The notes under the pieces: generated by a model | What the model was told of the DNA's origin: nothing | Database searches by the model: none | Seen by the model: only the letters and a program-made list of their open reading frames with translations | Shown here: piece by piece, positions 1-11,753 of the stretch | Numbering within the stretch: position 1 is the first letter of the stretch | Layout of the letters: the number at the start of each line of letters is the position of its first letter | Assembly (NCBI RefSeq): GCF_019104745.1 | Contig: NZ_JAHRWL010000001.1 | Span: 1,717,001 to 1,781,000 of the forward strand | DNA length: 64,000 bases | From: Thalassococcus arenae | GTDB lineage: Bacteria; Pseudomonadota; Alphaproteobacteria; Rhodobacterales; Rhodobacteraceae | Direction: 5' to 3' | Position numbers and translations under genes: made by a program

Positions 1-167
1 GCCAGCGGCCAGGCCTGGCGGCCGTCGGGCGTGTCGATCAGCAGGGTCTGCAACGCCTCGTCGATCCACAGGCTGGCTTCTTGCGGGACGGGCGAGATGC
101 CGTCGAGAAAGAAGCCGCGGGCCTCGAACGCGGGCGGCCGGGCGCCGACATGCAGAAGCGTGCTCAT
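1..167 (-). CDS. N-terminal fragment, possible M48-type metallopeptidase
   Basis: This is a partial gene running off the left edge of the window. The ATG at 167 overlaps the TGA of the upstream DUF898 gene (ATGA), so the two are translationally coupled. The 55 visible residues begin MSTLLHVGARPPAFEARGFF and contain a DGISP segment and a DTPDGRQAWPL segment. They carry no catalytic motif. The identification as an M48-family peptidase is an inference: DUF898 (YjgN-like) membrane proteins are commonly followed by M48 peptidases whose N-terminus resembles this. The HExxH site would lie outside the window. Confidence 0.6.
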   Translation of the reverse strand, partial: MSTLLHVGARPPAFEARGFFLDGISPVPQEASLWIDEALQTLLIDTPDGRQAWPL

Positions 168-1343
168 ATCGAGGCCCCCACATCCAGCGCTTCGGCAAAG
201 CCTTCGGCCTCGATATGTTCGTCGCGCGGGCGCTGGCGGATGGACCGCAGGCCTTCGGTGCCATCGATGCGCAGGGTTTCGGCGTAGTGCCGGGTGACGG
301 GCATCGTGATCAACGCGTGGGTCAGCGCCGACCACAAAAGGAAGACGGCGAAGTAGACGGCGACGCTGAACGCGATGATGACCCAGCGGTCGATGCCGGA
401 CAGCACCGCGAGATCACCGTCGACCCCCATATGCGACAGCGTGTCGACCGATTGCGCGGCGACCAGCACCAGGCCGAGAGCGCCCAGCGGGATCGACGCG
501 GCCAGACCGGCCAGCAGATAGCCGAAGACATGGATGAACAGGATGCGGCGCGGGCTGGGATCGACCGTCAGGCGCAGGTCGCCCAGCCGTTTCGTCGCGG
601 TCAGCCTCCGCAGGGTTTCGACGCGGTAATAGACCAGGCCATAGGCCAGCACGGCGGCGGCGGCGAAACCCAGACCGAAGCTCATGCGGAGATTGCCGGA
701 TACCGCGGCGCCGGCGGTGGCCGCGGCGAGGGCGAAACCGAGGAACAGCCATTTGGTTGCCGGATAGAGCATCTGCCAGCGGCCGTCCTGCACCAAGCGC
801 TCGGTGCCGTAGGAGGTGCGGTCCGTGCGGTATTTCTCGAGCCAGAAGGTCATCCGCGGCCAGAGCAGCCCGGCGGTCAGGATGGTCAGCGCCCAGTGCC
901 ACAGCGCCCGGGCCGCATAGCCCCAGGCACCCGGTTCCAGCCCGAAGCGCAGGCCGCGCCAGCGGGTGCGCGCCAGCACGTAGCGCCGGGCCCGGTATTG
1001 CGCGTAGAACCAGAGCGGAACGACCCCCGCGAGGCTGACCAGATAGGCGATGGTGTTGCCCTGGAACAGCGAGAAGCTGGCGAACATCAGAAGCAGGTTC
1101 ACGATACCGATATAGAAAGCCAGGATCACCACCGCGATCAGGAAACCCAGCAGTTTTTCGATCGGGTCGCCCACGTATTCCAGCGGCGTGCCGCCGATGC
1201 GGATCGCCGACCAGTACCAGCGCCGCAGCCGGGTTTTCATCCAGAACCGGTAGAGACCGAGCGTGATGACGGTCAGGAACCCGGTGCGCAGAGCCAGGGC
1301 AAAGAGCGTGGCGCGCCGCCCGACGAACCGGCCCGCGCCGGGA

Positions 1344-3659
<2,316 letters not shown>

Positions 3660-3818
3660 AGATGCTGTGATACCGTTGCGCTTGCGCACCGGCAAGCGGC
3701 GGGCCGGGAAATTTTCCGGCAATTTCCCTTCGTGCAACACGGCGATTGGGTTAATGATGAATCCTGTCCGCATTTCTGCACGCGGACCAAGTCAAGATTT
3801 TCGGTGGGGGGAACAGCC

Positions 3819-4391
3819 ATGTTTCGGCTGGTGGTCATTACTTTTGGTGTATTGGGGTGGTCCTGGTTCGAGTTGTCGGGCGGGACGGATTTCGAACCGG
3901 GCGAGAACGGTGTGACGTTGCTGGCGCGGGTCGACGCGCCGGAAATCGCCGACGAGGTGCCGCAGGTCGCACGCGCGACAGGAGCCGAGGGGCTGACCGC
4001 AATAGCCGGCGCGGCTCCGGCCAAGCTGGTTTTCCCGTCCAGTGTCAAGCATCTCAGTGCACAAACGCTGCCCGCCGCTTCCGCCGACAAGCTGGCGCCG
4101 CTGGCCGGCGAAGAGATCGAGATCGAGATCGTCGCGGCACGCGTCGTGACGTCGGCCGCGATTGCCGGGGTGACAAGCGCCGACGCCGAACCCGATCTGC
4201 GCCTGATCACCGGCAGCCGCGTCAACATGCGCAACGGCCCGGGTACGGATTATTCCGTTGTCGGGCGCCTGGTGCGTGGCGACCAGGTCGAGATCCTGCA
4301 GAATTCCGGGGACGGTTGGGTCAAGCTGCGCGCGCTCAAGGGCAACCGGGTGGGCTGGATGTCGGCGCGGTTCGTGACGGCGGCGAACTGA
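3819..4391 (+). CDS. SH3-domain exported protein
   Basis: A 190-residue protein with an N-terminal hydrophobic stretch (MFRLVVITFGVLGWSWF) that looks like a signal peptide or membrane anchor, a long low-complexity linker, and a C-terminal bacterial SH3 (SH3_3) domain at about residues 128-187. The domain has the hallmark VNMRNGPGTDYSVVGRL and ends in WMSARFV. Such domains usually bind peptidoglycan or mediate envelope contacts; the role of this one is unknown. The ATG at 3819 is chosen because the hydrophobic segment starts there. It is divergent from parC with 159 bases between the starts. Confidence 0.85.
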   Translation: MFRLVVITFGVLGWSWFELSGGTDFEPGENGVTLLARVDAPEIADEVPQVARATGAEGLTAIAGAAPAKLVFPSSVKHLSAQTLPAASADKLAPLAGEEIEIEIVAARVVTSAAIAGVTSADAEPDLRLITGSRVNMRNGPGTDYSVVGRLVRGDQVEILQNSGDGWVKLRALKGNRVGWMSARFVTAAN

Positions 4392-4428
4392 TCTTTCCCT
4401 CGACCGCGCGACGCGCTATCTGCCGCGA

Positions 4429-5259
4429 ATGACGGCGCGGTCCATCCTCATCACGGGTTGTTCCTCGGGCATCGGGCTGGATGCGGCCCGCGGGTTGCGC
4501 GACCGTGGCTGGCGGGTTTTCGCGGCCTGCCGCAAGCCGGGCGATTGCGCGGCGCGCAGCGCCGAAGGGTTCGAGGCGCCGCGGATGGACTACGCCGATC
4601 CGGGCAGCCTCGAGTCGGGACTGGCCGAGGTGCTGAACGCCACCGGCGGCAGGCTGGACGCGCTGTTCAACAATGGCGCCTTCGCCACCCCCGGCGCGGT
4701 CGAGGACCTGCCCGCCGACGCGCTGCGGGCGATCTTCGAGACTAATGTCTTCGGCTGGCACGACCTGACCTGCCGTGTCATCCCGGTGATGCGGGCGCAG
4801 GGGCATGGGCGGATCGTCAATCATTCCTCGGTCCTGGGGATGGTCACGATGCCCTGGCGCGGTGCCTACAACGCCACCAAGTTCGCCACCGAGGGTCTGA
4901 CCGACACGCTGCGGATCGAGATGCGCGACACGCCGATCCGGGTCATCACGCTGAACACCGGCCCGGTCACGTCGATGATCCGGCAGAATTCGATCCCGCA
5001 TTTCGAACGCTGGGTGAACTGGAAGGCGTCGGCCCGTGCCGCGCAATACGAGGCGCAGTTGCTGAAGCGGCTATACGAGGATCGCGGCCCGGACGCGTTC
5101 GAGCTTCCGCCCGGCGCGGTGACGAAAAAGCTGATCCATGCGCTGGAATCGCGTCGGCCCCGGGCGCGCTATTACATCACCACGCCCACCTACCTGATGG
5201 GCGCCGCGCGGCGATTGCTGCCGACACGCGGGCTGGACTGGCTGCTGTCCAGGGGCTGA
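4429..5259 (+). CDS. Short-chain dehydrogenase/reductase
   Basis: A 276-residue classical SDR oxidoreductase with a Rossmann fold. The nucleotide-binding glycine motif TGCSSGIG is at residues 9-16, NNGA is present, and the catalytic Ser133/134 and Tyr147-x3-Lys (YNATK) are in register. Arg and Lys lie close to the cofactor site but do not settle NAD against NADP. The substrate is unknown; the C-terminal tail (RPRARYYITTP) resembles SDRs annotated as acting on retinol or steroid-like substrates. It starts 37 bases after the SH3 gene, possibly in the same transcript. Confidence 0.9.
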   Translation: MTARSILITGCSSGIGLDAARGLRDRGWRVFAACRKPGDCAARSAEGFEAPRMDYADPGSLESGLAEVLNATGGRLDALFNNGAFATPGAVEDLPADALRAIFETNVFGWHDLTCRVIPVMRAQGHGRIVNHSSVLGMVTMPWRGAYNATKFATEGLTDTLRIEMRDTPIRVITLNTGPVTSMIRQNSIPHFERWVNWKASARAAQYEAQLLKRLYEDRGPDAFELPPGAVTKKLIHALESRRPRARYYITTPTYLMGAARRLLPTRGLDWLLSRG

Positions 5260-5324
5260 AGCGCAATCGCCATTCGCTTTTGCGGCAAACCCCGCTATGT
5301 CGGCGTGGACGCACAGGAGGTGAC

Positions 5325-5528
5325 ATGGCCAAGGATCCGCTTTTCATCGTCATGGCGATTGCCATGTTCGTCGTCGTCGGCGTTTTGCTTTTCGGCATCG
5401 GGTCGTTTGCCAAGGGCGGCGAATTCAACAAGAAATATGCCAACAAGGCGATGCGCTGGCGCATCATCGCGCAATTCGTGGCGGTGATGCTGATCCTGCT
5501 GTTCGTCTGGCTGCGACGGGGGGCATGA
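5325..5528 (+). CDS. Twin-transmembrane HIG1-type protein
   Basis: A 67-residue inner-membrane protein with two hydrophobic helices (about residues 5-23 and 43-61) joined by a charged loop FAKGGEFNKKYANKAMRWRI. The Asn-Lys-x-Met-RxR pattern is typical of HIG1 (hypoxia-induced gene 1) domains, which in mitochondria associate with cytochrome c oxidase. Start 5325 is chosen for the upstream AGGAGG and because the helix pattern begins there; an upstream ATG at 5280 would add 15 residues with no family match. It ends one base before the adenosyltransferase start, so the two are almost certainly cotranscribed. Confidence 0.8.
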   Translation: MAKDPLFIVMAIAMFVVVGVLLFGIGSFAKGGEFNKKYANKAMRWRIIAQFVAVMLILLFVWLRRGA

Positions 5529-5529
5529 C

Positions 5530-6102
5530 ATGGTCGTTCTGAACAAGATCTACACCAAGACCGGCGATGCCGGGGAAACCGCTTTGGGCAACGGTGCGCG
5601 GGTGGCGAAATTCGCCAAGCGGGTCGAGGCCTACGGCACCTCGGACGAGCTGAATTCGGTGGTCGGCCTGGCCCGGCTTCATGCGACCGGCGAGATGGAC
5701 GCGCGTTTGTCGCGCATCCAGAACGACCTGTTCGATCTGGGCGCCGATCTCTGCGTGCCTGACATGGACAAGGATGCCGAGGCGGAATACCCGCCGCTGC
5801 GGATGGTGGCGGCCCAGGTAACGCGGCTGGAACGCGAGATCGACGCGATGAACGAGGTGCTCGAACCCCTGCGCAGTTTCATCCTGCCGGGCGGGTCGGT
5901 GCTTTCGGCGCATCTGCACCAGTGCCGGACGGTGGCGCGCCGGGCCGAGCGGCTCGCGGTGGAACTGGCGACGGTCGAGGCGGTGAACGCCGAAGCGGTG
6001 AAGTACCTCAACCGCCTCAGCGACTGGTTCTTCGTCGCCGCACGCATCGCCAACGACGACGGCAAGGCCGACGTGTTGTGGGTTCCGGGCGCGAACCGGT
6101 GA
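5530..6102 (+). CDS. Cob(I)alamin adenosyltransferase, PduO type
   Basis: A 190-residue ATP:corrinoid adenosyltransferase that transfers the 5'-deoxyadenosyl group of ATP to reduced corrinoid, making coenzyme B12. The N-terminal ATP-binding signature TKTGDAGETALGNG (about residues 9-22) and the conserved Arg/Glu helices (VEAYGTSDELNS, LNRLSDWFFVAAR near the C-terminus) identify the PduO/ATR family. The length is normal. It follows the HIG1 gene by one base. The stop codon lies inside the first unit of an 80-bp tandem repeat, so the last three codons (Ala-Asn-Arg) belong to the repeat. Confidence 0.92.
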   Translation: MVVLNKIYTKTGDAGETALGNGARVAKFAKRVEAYGTSDELNSVVGLARLHATGEMDARLSRIQNDLFDLGADLCVPDMDKDAEAEYPPLRMVAAQVTRLEREIDAMNEVLEPLRSFILPGGSVLSAHLHQCRTVARRAERLAVELATVEAVNAEAVKYLNRLSDWFFVAARIANDDGKADVLWVPGANR

Positions 6103-6360
6103 AACCGGCGGCGCGTCCAGCGGACGCGTCGGTGCCCGGAAGGGCGAAGCCCCGGCCCGAGAGGGCGGGCGCGAACCGGTGAAACCGGCGACGCGTCCAG
6201 CGGACGCGTCGGTGCCCGGAAGGGCGAAGCCCCGGCCCGAGAGGGCGGGCGCGAACCGGTGAAACCGGCGGCGCGTCCAGCGGACGCGTCGGTGCCCGGA
6301 AGGGCGAAGCCCCGGCCCGAGAGGGCGGGCGCGAACCGGTGAAACCGGCGGCGCGTCCAG
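6091..6360. repeat. 80-bp tandem repeat, 3.4 copies
   Basis: Units start at 6091, 6171, 6251 and 6331 (the last is 30 bases). The three full units differ by one base (6191 is A, G in the others). Each unit begins GCGAACCGGTGA, which holds the stop codon of the adenosyltransferase gene, and contains a hairpin CGCGTCC-AGC-GGACGCG. In the second unit the stem is a perfect 9 bp. The period is not a multiple of 3, so read-through frames rotate. The 103 bases after the array (6361-6463) hold only small GC hairpins before the P450 stop. Confidence 0.97.
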
Positions 6361-6463
6361 CATTTCCGCCGACCAGAAACCGGCCAAGCTTCTGATCACC
6401 CTTCATCTTGCCCGATAAACTCCGGGGTGAATTGGCCGCTCGCGGCCAAGAGGGGCTGGCCCC

Positions 6464-7831
6464 TTACAGCGGTTTGGCTTCCAGCCAGACGCCGCCTTCG
6501 GGGCGCAGGGTCAGGATCATCACCGGTTCGGGGCTGCGGCCCGGGATCGCGTCAAAGCGGTGATTGGCCAGCAGCGAGGCGAGGATGATCACCGCTTCCT
6601 GGATGGCGAAGGACATGCCGATGCAGATCCGCGGCCCGTCGCCGAAGGGCAGGTAGGCATAGCGGTCGGGCCTGGTCTTGTCCCAGCGATCCGGCCGGAA
6701 GGCGTCCGGGGCGTCCCAAAGCAGATGATGGCGGTGCAGCGCGTAGATCGGAACGATCACCGTGTCGCCGGGGCGGATTTCGCGGCCGCAGAGTTCGTCC
6801 GCCTCTTGCGCGGTGCGCGAGATCATCCCCGCGGGCGGGTAGAGCCGCAGCGCCTCGTCGATGACGCGCCGCACCAGCGGCAGTTTCGCCACGTCCGCAC
6901 CGGTGGCGATGCCGCCCTTTCCGACGACGCTCAGAACTTCGTCGCGGGCGGCAGACTGGATGTCCTGGTCGAAGGCCAGCAGATAGAGCGACCATGCCAG
7001 CGTCAGCGCCGTCGTCTCGTGCCCGGCCACGATGAAGGTCAGCAGGTTGTCGCGCAGCTCGGCGGTGTTCATGGTGCGCTTGGTTTCGGGGTCTTCGCCG
7101 GCCAGCAGCAGGTCGAGCAGGTCGGGCACGCCGTCATGGCCGCGCCTGGCACGGGCCTCGATGGCGCTGTCGGCGACCTTCTTCATCTCGGCTACCCCGC
7201 CCGCCGACAGGATGCGCCCGGGCCGCGGCACCCAGTCGGGAAAGCCCAGGATGTCGAACAGCGAGATCTTTCCGGCCTCCGCGATATAGGCGTCGATGGC
7301 GCCGTGTACCGCGTCGCGGTCAAAGCCTTCGTCGCCGGAGAAGGTCACGTCCGAGATGACGTCGAAGGTGGTGGTCACCATCTCGGCCAGGAAATCCACG
7401 GCGCGCGGCCCGGCCTGGGCGATCCGCGCAACCGACCGTTCGGCGGCGCCGGACATGACCGGCGCGAGGTTCATCACGTTGCGCTGCGAAAAGACCGGCG
7501 CAGCAGCGCGGCGCTGCCAGCGCCAATGCGCGCCTTCGGCGATGAAAAGCGATTCCCCGATCGCCGGTTTCAGCAGGTTCTTGGTGACGACGGATTTGGG
7601 GTAGTTGTCCAGTTTCTCGAGAAGCATGCGCCGCAAGGCACCGGGATCCATCACCATGTGCCAGCGCTTGCCGGTCTTGCCCGACACCATGGGTTGGCGC
7701 GTGGCGATGTCGGGGATGATCGACAGCACGTTGCGGCGGCTGGCCTGCAGGCTGGCCCAGATCCCCATCGGCTGCGTGACCAGAGGCACGCGGACGGGCA
7801 GGGCGGGGTCGATGGGGCGGTGTTCGGTCAT
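6464..7831 (-). CDS. Cytochrome P450
   Basis: A 455-residue soluble bacterial P450, a haem-thiolate monooxygenase. The I-helix oxygen-activation motif AGHETT is at residues 269-274, the K-helix ExxR as EALR at 326-329, the meander PDAFRPDRW follows, and the haem-binding loop FGDGPRICIG carries Cys403. The length is typical and there is no membrane anchor. No ferredoxin or reductase gene is next to it, so its electron donors are elsewhere. The substrate cannot be told; the overall pattern resembles bacterial CYPs acting on fatty acids or terpenoids. Its stop is separated from the 80-bp repeat by about 100 bases. Confidence 0.95.
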   Translation of the reverse strand: MTEHRPIDPALPVRVPLVTQPMGIWASLQASRRNVLSIIPDIATRQPMVSGKTGKRWHMVMDPGALRRMLLEKLDNYPKSVVTKNLLKPAIGESLFIAEGAHWRWQRRAAAPVFSQRNVMNLAPVMSGAAERSVARIAQAGPRAVDFLAEMVTTTFDVISDVTFSGDEGFDRDAVHGAIDAYIAEAGKISLFDILGFPDWVPRPGRILSAGGVAEMKKVADSAIEARARRGHDGVPDLLDLLLAGEDPETKRTMNTAELRDNLLTFIVAGHETTALTLAWSLYLLAFDQDIQSAARDEVLSVVGKGGIATGADVAKLPLVRRVIDEALRLYPPAGMISRTAQEADELCGREIRPGDTVIVPIYALHRHHLLWDAPDAFRPDRWDKTRPDRYAYLPFGDGPRICIGMSFAIQEAVIILASLLANHRFDAIPGRSPEPVMILTLRPEGGVWLEAKPL

Positions 7832-7958
7832 GACGGCCTCGGTTCTCGGCTCGCTTCACCAAGATAGGTGTTTTGGCGGTCGCGGCAAAGCCCGCGCAGC
7901 CGATTGCACCGCACTGCACGCTGCGCTATCCCGGTCGGGCTGCCCAAGAGGACTTGTC

Positions 7959-8567
7959 ATGCTGCGCGTGTTTGCCGTTCTGTCGCTGGTTCTGGCCCTG
8001 GCCAATTGCACCAACGCCACCGCCGATCTGGAGGGTCCGACCGAGCCGCTTGGGGATTTCAGGCTGGGCCATGTCGGGGTGGTGGCGCCGAACCTGCAAA
8101 AGCTGCTGGTCTCGCGCGATGCCACCCAAGAGGAATGGATCGCCGCCGTCGGGGGCGCGCTCGAGACCCGGTTCGAGCGGTTCGAAGGCGACAAGTTCTA
8201 TCATCTCGGCGTCAGCGTCGAGGCCTATTCGCTGCCGCCGCCGGTGGTGCCGGGCAAGTCCGCGCTGTCGCTGCGCGTGACGGTCTGGGACGATGCGGCG
8301 CAGGCCAAGCTGAACGACGAAAGCGAGGTCATCAACGTGATCCGCGTCTTCGAATCCCGCCTGACGCAGACCCGTGAAACGCAGATGCAGGCACTGGTCG
8401 ACGAGGCCGCCAAGGCGGTCGAGGACTGGCTGCGCGAAAGGCAGGCAGAACAGGGCTGGTTCGGTGGTGTGCCGGCCGACGCGCCCGCCGCCGAACCCGC
8501 CGCCGCGCCCGCCGCTGTTGCCGTCGAAGCGCCGCCTGCGCCGGATGCGGTTTTTTCCGGCGAATGA
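7959..8567 (+). CDS. Possible lipoprotein of unknown function
   Basis: A 202-residue protein not recognised as a named family. The N-terminus (MLRVFAVLSLVLALANC) is a signal peptide ending at a cysteine; the lipobox LANC has Asn at -1, which is unusual, so lipidation is uncertain. The body has a mixed alpha/beta pattern with a conserved-looking EGDKFYHLGVSVEAYSLP segment. The last 35 residues are Ala/Pro-rich and probably disordered. The start at 7959 is chosen because the signal peptide begins there; the longer open frame upstream overlaps the divergent P450 gene. It sits just before tuf1. Confidence 0.7.
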   Translation: MLRVFAVLSLVLALANCTNATADLEGPTEPLGDFRLGHVGVVAPNLQKLLVSRDATQEEWIAAVGGALETRFERFEGDKFYHLGVSVEAYSLPPPVVPGKSALSLRVTVWDDAAQAKLNDESEVINVIRVFESRLTQTRETQMQALVDEAAKAVEDWLRERQAEQGWFGGVPADAPAAEPAAAPAAVAVEAPPAPDAVFSGE

Positions 8568-8603
8568 CCCCTTGCAGCACCATGGCGGGCGTCAATCCGG
8601 CGC

Positions 8604-8632
8604 TTGATTTTCCCGGTCCAAGCCGATAATCG
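8604..8632 (+). promoter_or_regulatory. Probable promoter of tuf1
   Basis: TTGATT (8604-8609), 17-base spacer, TAATCG (8627-8632), with C before the -35, placed 56 bases before the tuf1 ATG. It matches the alphaproteobacterial CTTGAC-N17 pattern. Confidence 0.5.
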
Positions 8633-8687
8633 GCCCGCGATGTGGAACCGGGCCGGTTTGGTCCCATAACGCGAGGCATCTGGACGG

Positions 8688-9874
<1,187 letters not shown>

Positions 9875-9916
9875 GGTCCGTGCAGTTGCCGCGGACCACG
9901 GGATCACGGACAGTGG

Positions 9917-9950
9917 AGAAGGGCGTCCTTGCGGGCGCCCTTCTTGTATC
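9917..9950 (+). terminator. Intrinsic terminator after tuf1
   Basis: A 9-bp stem AGAAGGGCG/CGCCCTTCT (9917-9925 with 9936-9944) with a 10-base loop, followed by a short T-containing tail. It separates tuf1 from the convergent small exported protein. Confidence 0.7.
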
Positions 9951-9979
9951 GACGGTCGGACGAGGGGCCGACCCCGGCG

Positions 9980-10201
9980 TCAGTTGAGGATCGACCGGAT
10001 CTGGCCGCTTTTCTCGCTGTTGGTGTCGCCGGAATGAACGATCGAATTGATCGTGGCGACTTGTGCGTTGCTCAGGCCGGAGAAGTCGGCGCTCGGCACC
10101 AGCAACTGCGCTTCGGGCGACACTTCGGTCTGGGTCATTGCCTGGGCTGCGCCGGTCAGGGTGGCAAGGGCGATCGCGGTGATTGCGAGGGTCTTTTTCA
10201 T
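9980..10201 (-). CDS. Small exported protein, unknown function
   Basis: A 73-residue protein with a clear Sec signal peptide (MKKTLAITAIALATLTGAAQA) and a mature part of about 52 residues with no cysteine. It includes LVPSADFSGLSNAQVATIN and a polar C-terminus. The ATG at 10201 is chosen for the signal peptide and a preceding GGACCACCAG stretch. Longer open frames upstream lack homology signals. The mature part resembles small periplasmic proteins found widely in Rhodobacterales; no function is known to me. It is convergent with tuf1. Confidence 0.7.
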   Translation of the reverse strand: MKKTLAITAIALATLTGAAQAMTQTEVSPEAQLLVPSADFSGLSNAQVATINSIVHSGDTNSEKSGQIRSILN

Positions 10202-10637
10202 CTGGTGGTCCTTTCTGTGTGTGGTGCGGGCAGCGCCCGCCTTGTGATGTCTTGGCTGTCTGGCTGTTGCCGACACCAGACAAGCTAGGAAGGCGACCCG
10301 GCAGTTTGAAATCACGGAAACTCGCATCCGGCTCACACGGATTTGCCCTTGAATTTGAACGTTGAACGCCGGGAGTTGTGCGGAATTTCACAACCTTGGT
10401 GCGGCTCAAGCCGGCAAGCCGATTTCGCCGGCGGCGGCGGTCCGGCGTCCGTGCATCCGCGCGACCCGAACGCCGTCATTTCGCACGGTCAACAGTTTGT
10501 GACCCGGATTTTTCGGGCCGATGTTTCAGCGGCCTCGCCGGCGCGTGAACCGACCGGATGCGATCCGCGGGCGAAGGCGGCGCAAACTGTGCCGCGAACC
10601 GGGGGAAATACCCGTCGGGGATGGCGCGAAACGGCTC
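10202..10637. other. Intergenic region without recognised gene
   Basis: 436 bases between the small exported protein and the tRNA-Trp promoter. It presumably holds the promoter of the exported protein on the minus strand. Overlapping short open frames show no start-site or protein-family support. No repeat or stable long hairpin was noticed. Confidence 0.6.
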
Positions 10638-10666
10638 TTGATTTCACCGCGCCCATGGCTTAGGCC
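10638..10666 (+). promoter_or_regulatory. Possible promoter of tRNA-Trp
   Basis: TTGATT (10638-10643), 17 bases, TAGGCC (10661-10666), C before the -35, ending 13 bases before the tRNA. The -10 is poor. Confidence 0.4.
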
Positions 10667-10679
10667 ACGTCTCGGCCTT

Positions 10680-10755
10680 AGGGGTATAGCTCAGCTGGTA
10701 GAGCGACGGTCTCCAAAACCGTAGGTCGCGGGTTCGAGCCCTGCTGCCCCTGCCA
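10680..10755 (+). tRNA. trpT: tRNA-Trp (CCA anticodon)
   Basis: A 76-base cloverleaf with an AGGGGTA acceptor arm paired to TGCCCCT (one G-U), D-arm AGCTCAGCTGGTAGAGC, anticodon loop CTCCAAA with CCA, T-arm GGGTTCGAGCC, and encoded CCA at 10753-10755. Location upstream of secE is conserved in bacteria. Confidence 0.98.
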
Positions 10756-10780
10756 CCGACCTTCCGAAAGGAGGCGGACC

Positions 10781-11446
10781 ATGCCGTTTCCACAGCCTGA
10801 CGAAATGCATCCCGTTCAACTGGTCGGCGGCGGTCGCCACAAGGGCACGGTCTTTTTGAAAGCCGTTTTGAACCATCCCCGGATAGCCGTGGGCGACTAC
10901 ACGTACATGTCGGCCCATGACGATCTTTGCGACCCCGATCAGATCGCGGCGCGGCTGGCGCCTTATCTGTTTGCCTTTTCGCCCGAACGTCTCGTCATCG
11001 GCAAGTTCTGCCAGATCGCCGACGGCGTCCGGATCATCACCGCCAGCGCCAATCACCGGCGCGACGGGCTGTCGACCTTCCCTTTCGCCATCTTCGATGG
11101 CGGTGCCGCGGATGGGAGGCCCAGCATGCCGGCACCCGGTCCGGACACGATCATCGGCAACGATGTCTGGTTGGGGGCCGGCGCGACCGTGATGCCGGGT
11201 GCGCGGATCGGAGATGGGGTGATCGTCGCAGCGGGCGCCGTCGTGACGGGCAGTGCCGCGCCCTACACGGTCATCGGCGGAAACCCTGCGCAGGTAATCC
11301 GCCGCCGATTGCCAGCGACCGCGGCTGCGCGCATGCAGGCGCTGGCCTGGTGGGATTGGCCGATCGATCATATCCTCGAGCATGAAGCCCTGATCTGCGG
11401 CACCGATCTGGACGCCCTCGAAGCCGCCGCGCCCCGCCGCGCTTGA
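10781..11446 (+). CDS. CatB/Vat-like O-acetyltransferase
   Basis: A 221-residue hexapeptide-repeat (left-handed beta-helix) acetyltransferase that would move an acetyl group from acetyl-CoA to a hydroxyl. The family signature is SANHRRDGLSTFPF (about residues 88-101) with the catalytic His, followed by repeats such as IIGNDVWLGAGATVMPG and VIVAAGAVVTG. The end matches xenobiotic acetyltransferases related to chloramphenicol (CatB) and streptogramin (Vat) enzymes. A strong ribosome site (GAAAGGAGG) precedes the ATG. The true substrate is unknown, and resistance should not be assumed. It stands between tRNA-Trp and secE, an interruption of a usually tight block. Confidence 0.88.
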   Translation: MPFPQPDEMHPVQLVGGGRHKGTVFLKAVLNHPRIAVGDYTYMSAHDDLCDPDQIAARLAPYLFAFSPERLVIGKFCQIADGVRIITASANHRRDGLSTFPFAIFDGGAADGRPSMPAPGPDTIIGNDVWLGAGATVMPGARIGDGVIVAAGAVVTGSAAPYTVIGGNPAQVIRRRLPATAAARMQALAWWDWPIDHILEHEALICGTDLDALEAAAPRRA

Positions 11447-11499
11447 AATCCCGCGGTGCTCCGGTTATCTCGCTCGCAACACAACAGCGGAACCCAGAC

Positions 11500-11697
11500 A
11501 TGGCAACCACCAATCCCCTTCAGTTCATCCAGCAGGTTCGCGCCGAGGTTTCCAAGATCGTCTGGCCGACCCGCCGCGAGGTGGTGCTGACCACGGTCAT
11601 GGTGTTCATCATGGCGACACTGACGGCGATCTTCTTTGCCCTGGTCGATCTGCTGATCCGCTCGGGGCTGCAGGGCCTGCTGACGATGTTCGGCTGA
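11500..11697 (+). CDS. secE: Preprotein translocase subunit SecE
   Basis: A 65-residue single-span SecE, which clamps the SecY channel in the inner membrane. It has the amphipathic FIQQVRAEVSKIVWPTRREV segment and one transmembrane helix (about residues 29-54). The start at 11500 gives the standard short alphaproteobacterial form; an upstream ATG at 11443 overlaps the acetyltransferase. It is separated from nusG by 152 bases that contain a terminator. Confidence 0.97.
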   Translation: MATTNPLQFIQQVRAEVSKIVWPTRREVVLTTVMVFIMATLTAIFFALVDLLIRSGLQGLLTMFG

Positions 11698-11711
11698 TGC
11701 GCCCCGGCCTC

Positions 11712-11740
11712 TTGCAATGCGGGCGGGCCGGCTGTAAGAC
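11712..11740 (+). promoter_or_regulatory. Possible promoter of nusG
   Basis: TTGCAA (11712-11717), 17 bases, TAAGAC (11735-11740), C before the -35. It lies right after secE and just before a terminator-like hairpin, which would put that hairpin in the nusG leader. Match is weak to moderate. Confidence 0.3.
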
Positions 11741-11753
11741 ACCACCGATCATG

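Noticed and set aside
3660-3773. Longer ParC with 38 extra N-terminal residues
   Set aside because: The family starts near the ATG at 3659, and the extra residues show no conservation pattern.
6091-6360. CRISPR array
   Set aside because: Units are directly adjacent without unique spacers and the unit is too long; it is a simple tandem repeat.
10781-11446. Antibiotic-resistance gene call for the CatB-like acetyltransferase
   Set aside because: The family includes many enzymes with other substrates, and no mobile context is present; only the family was called.
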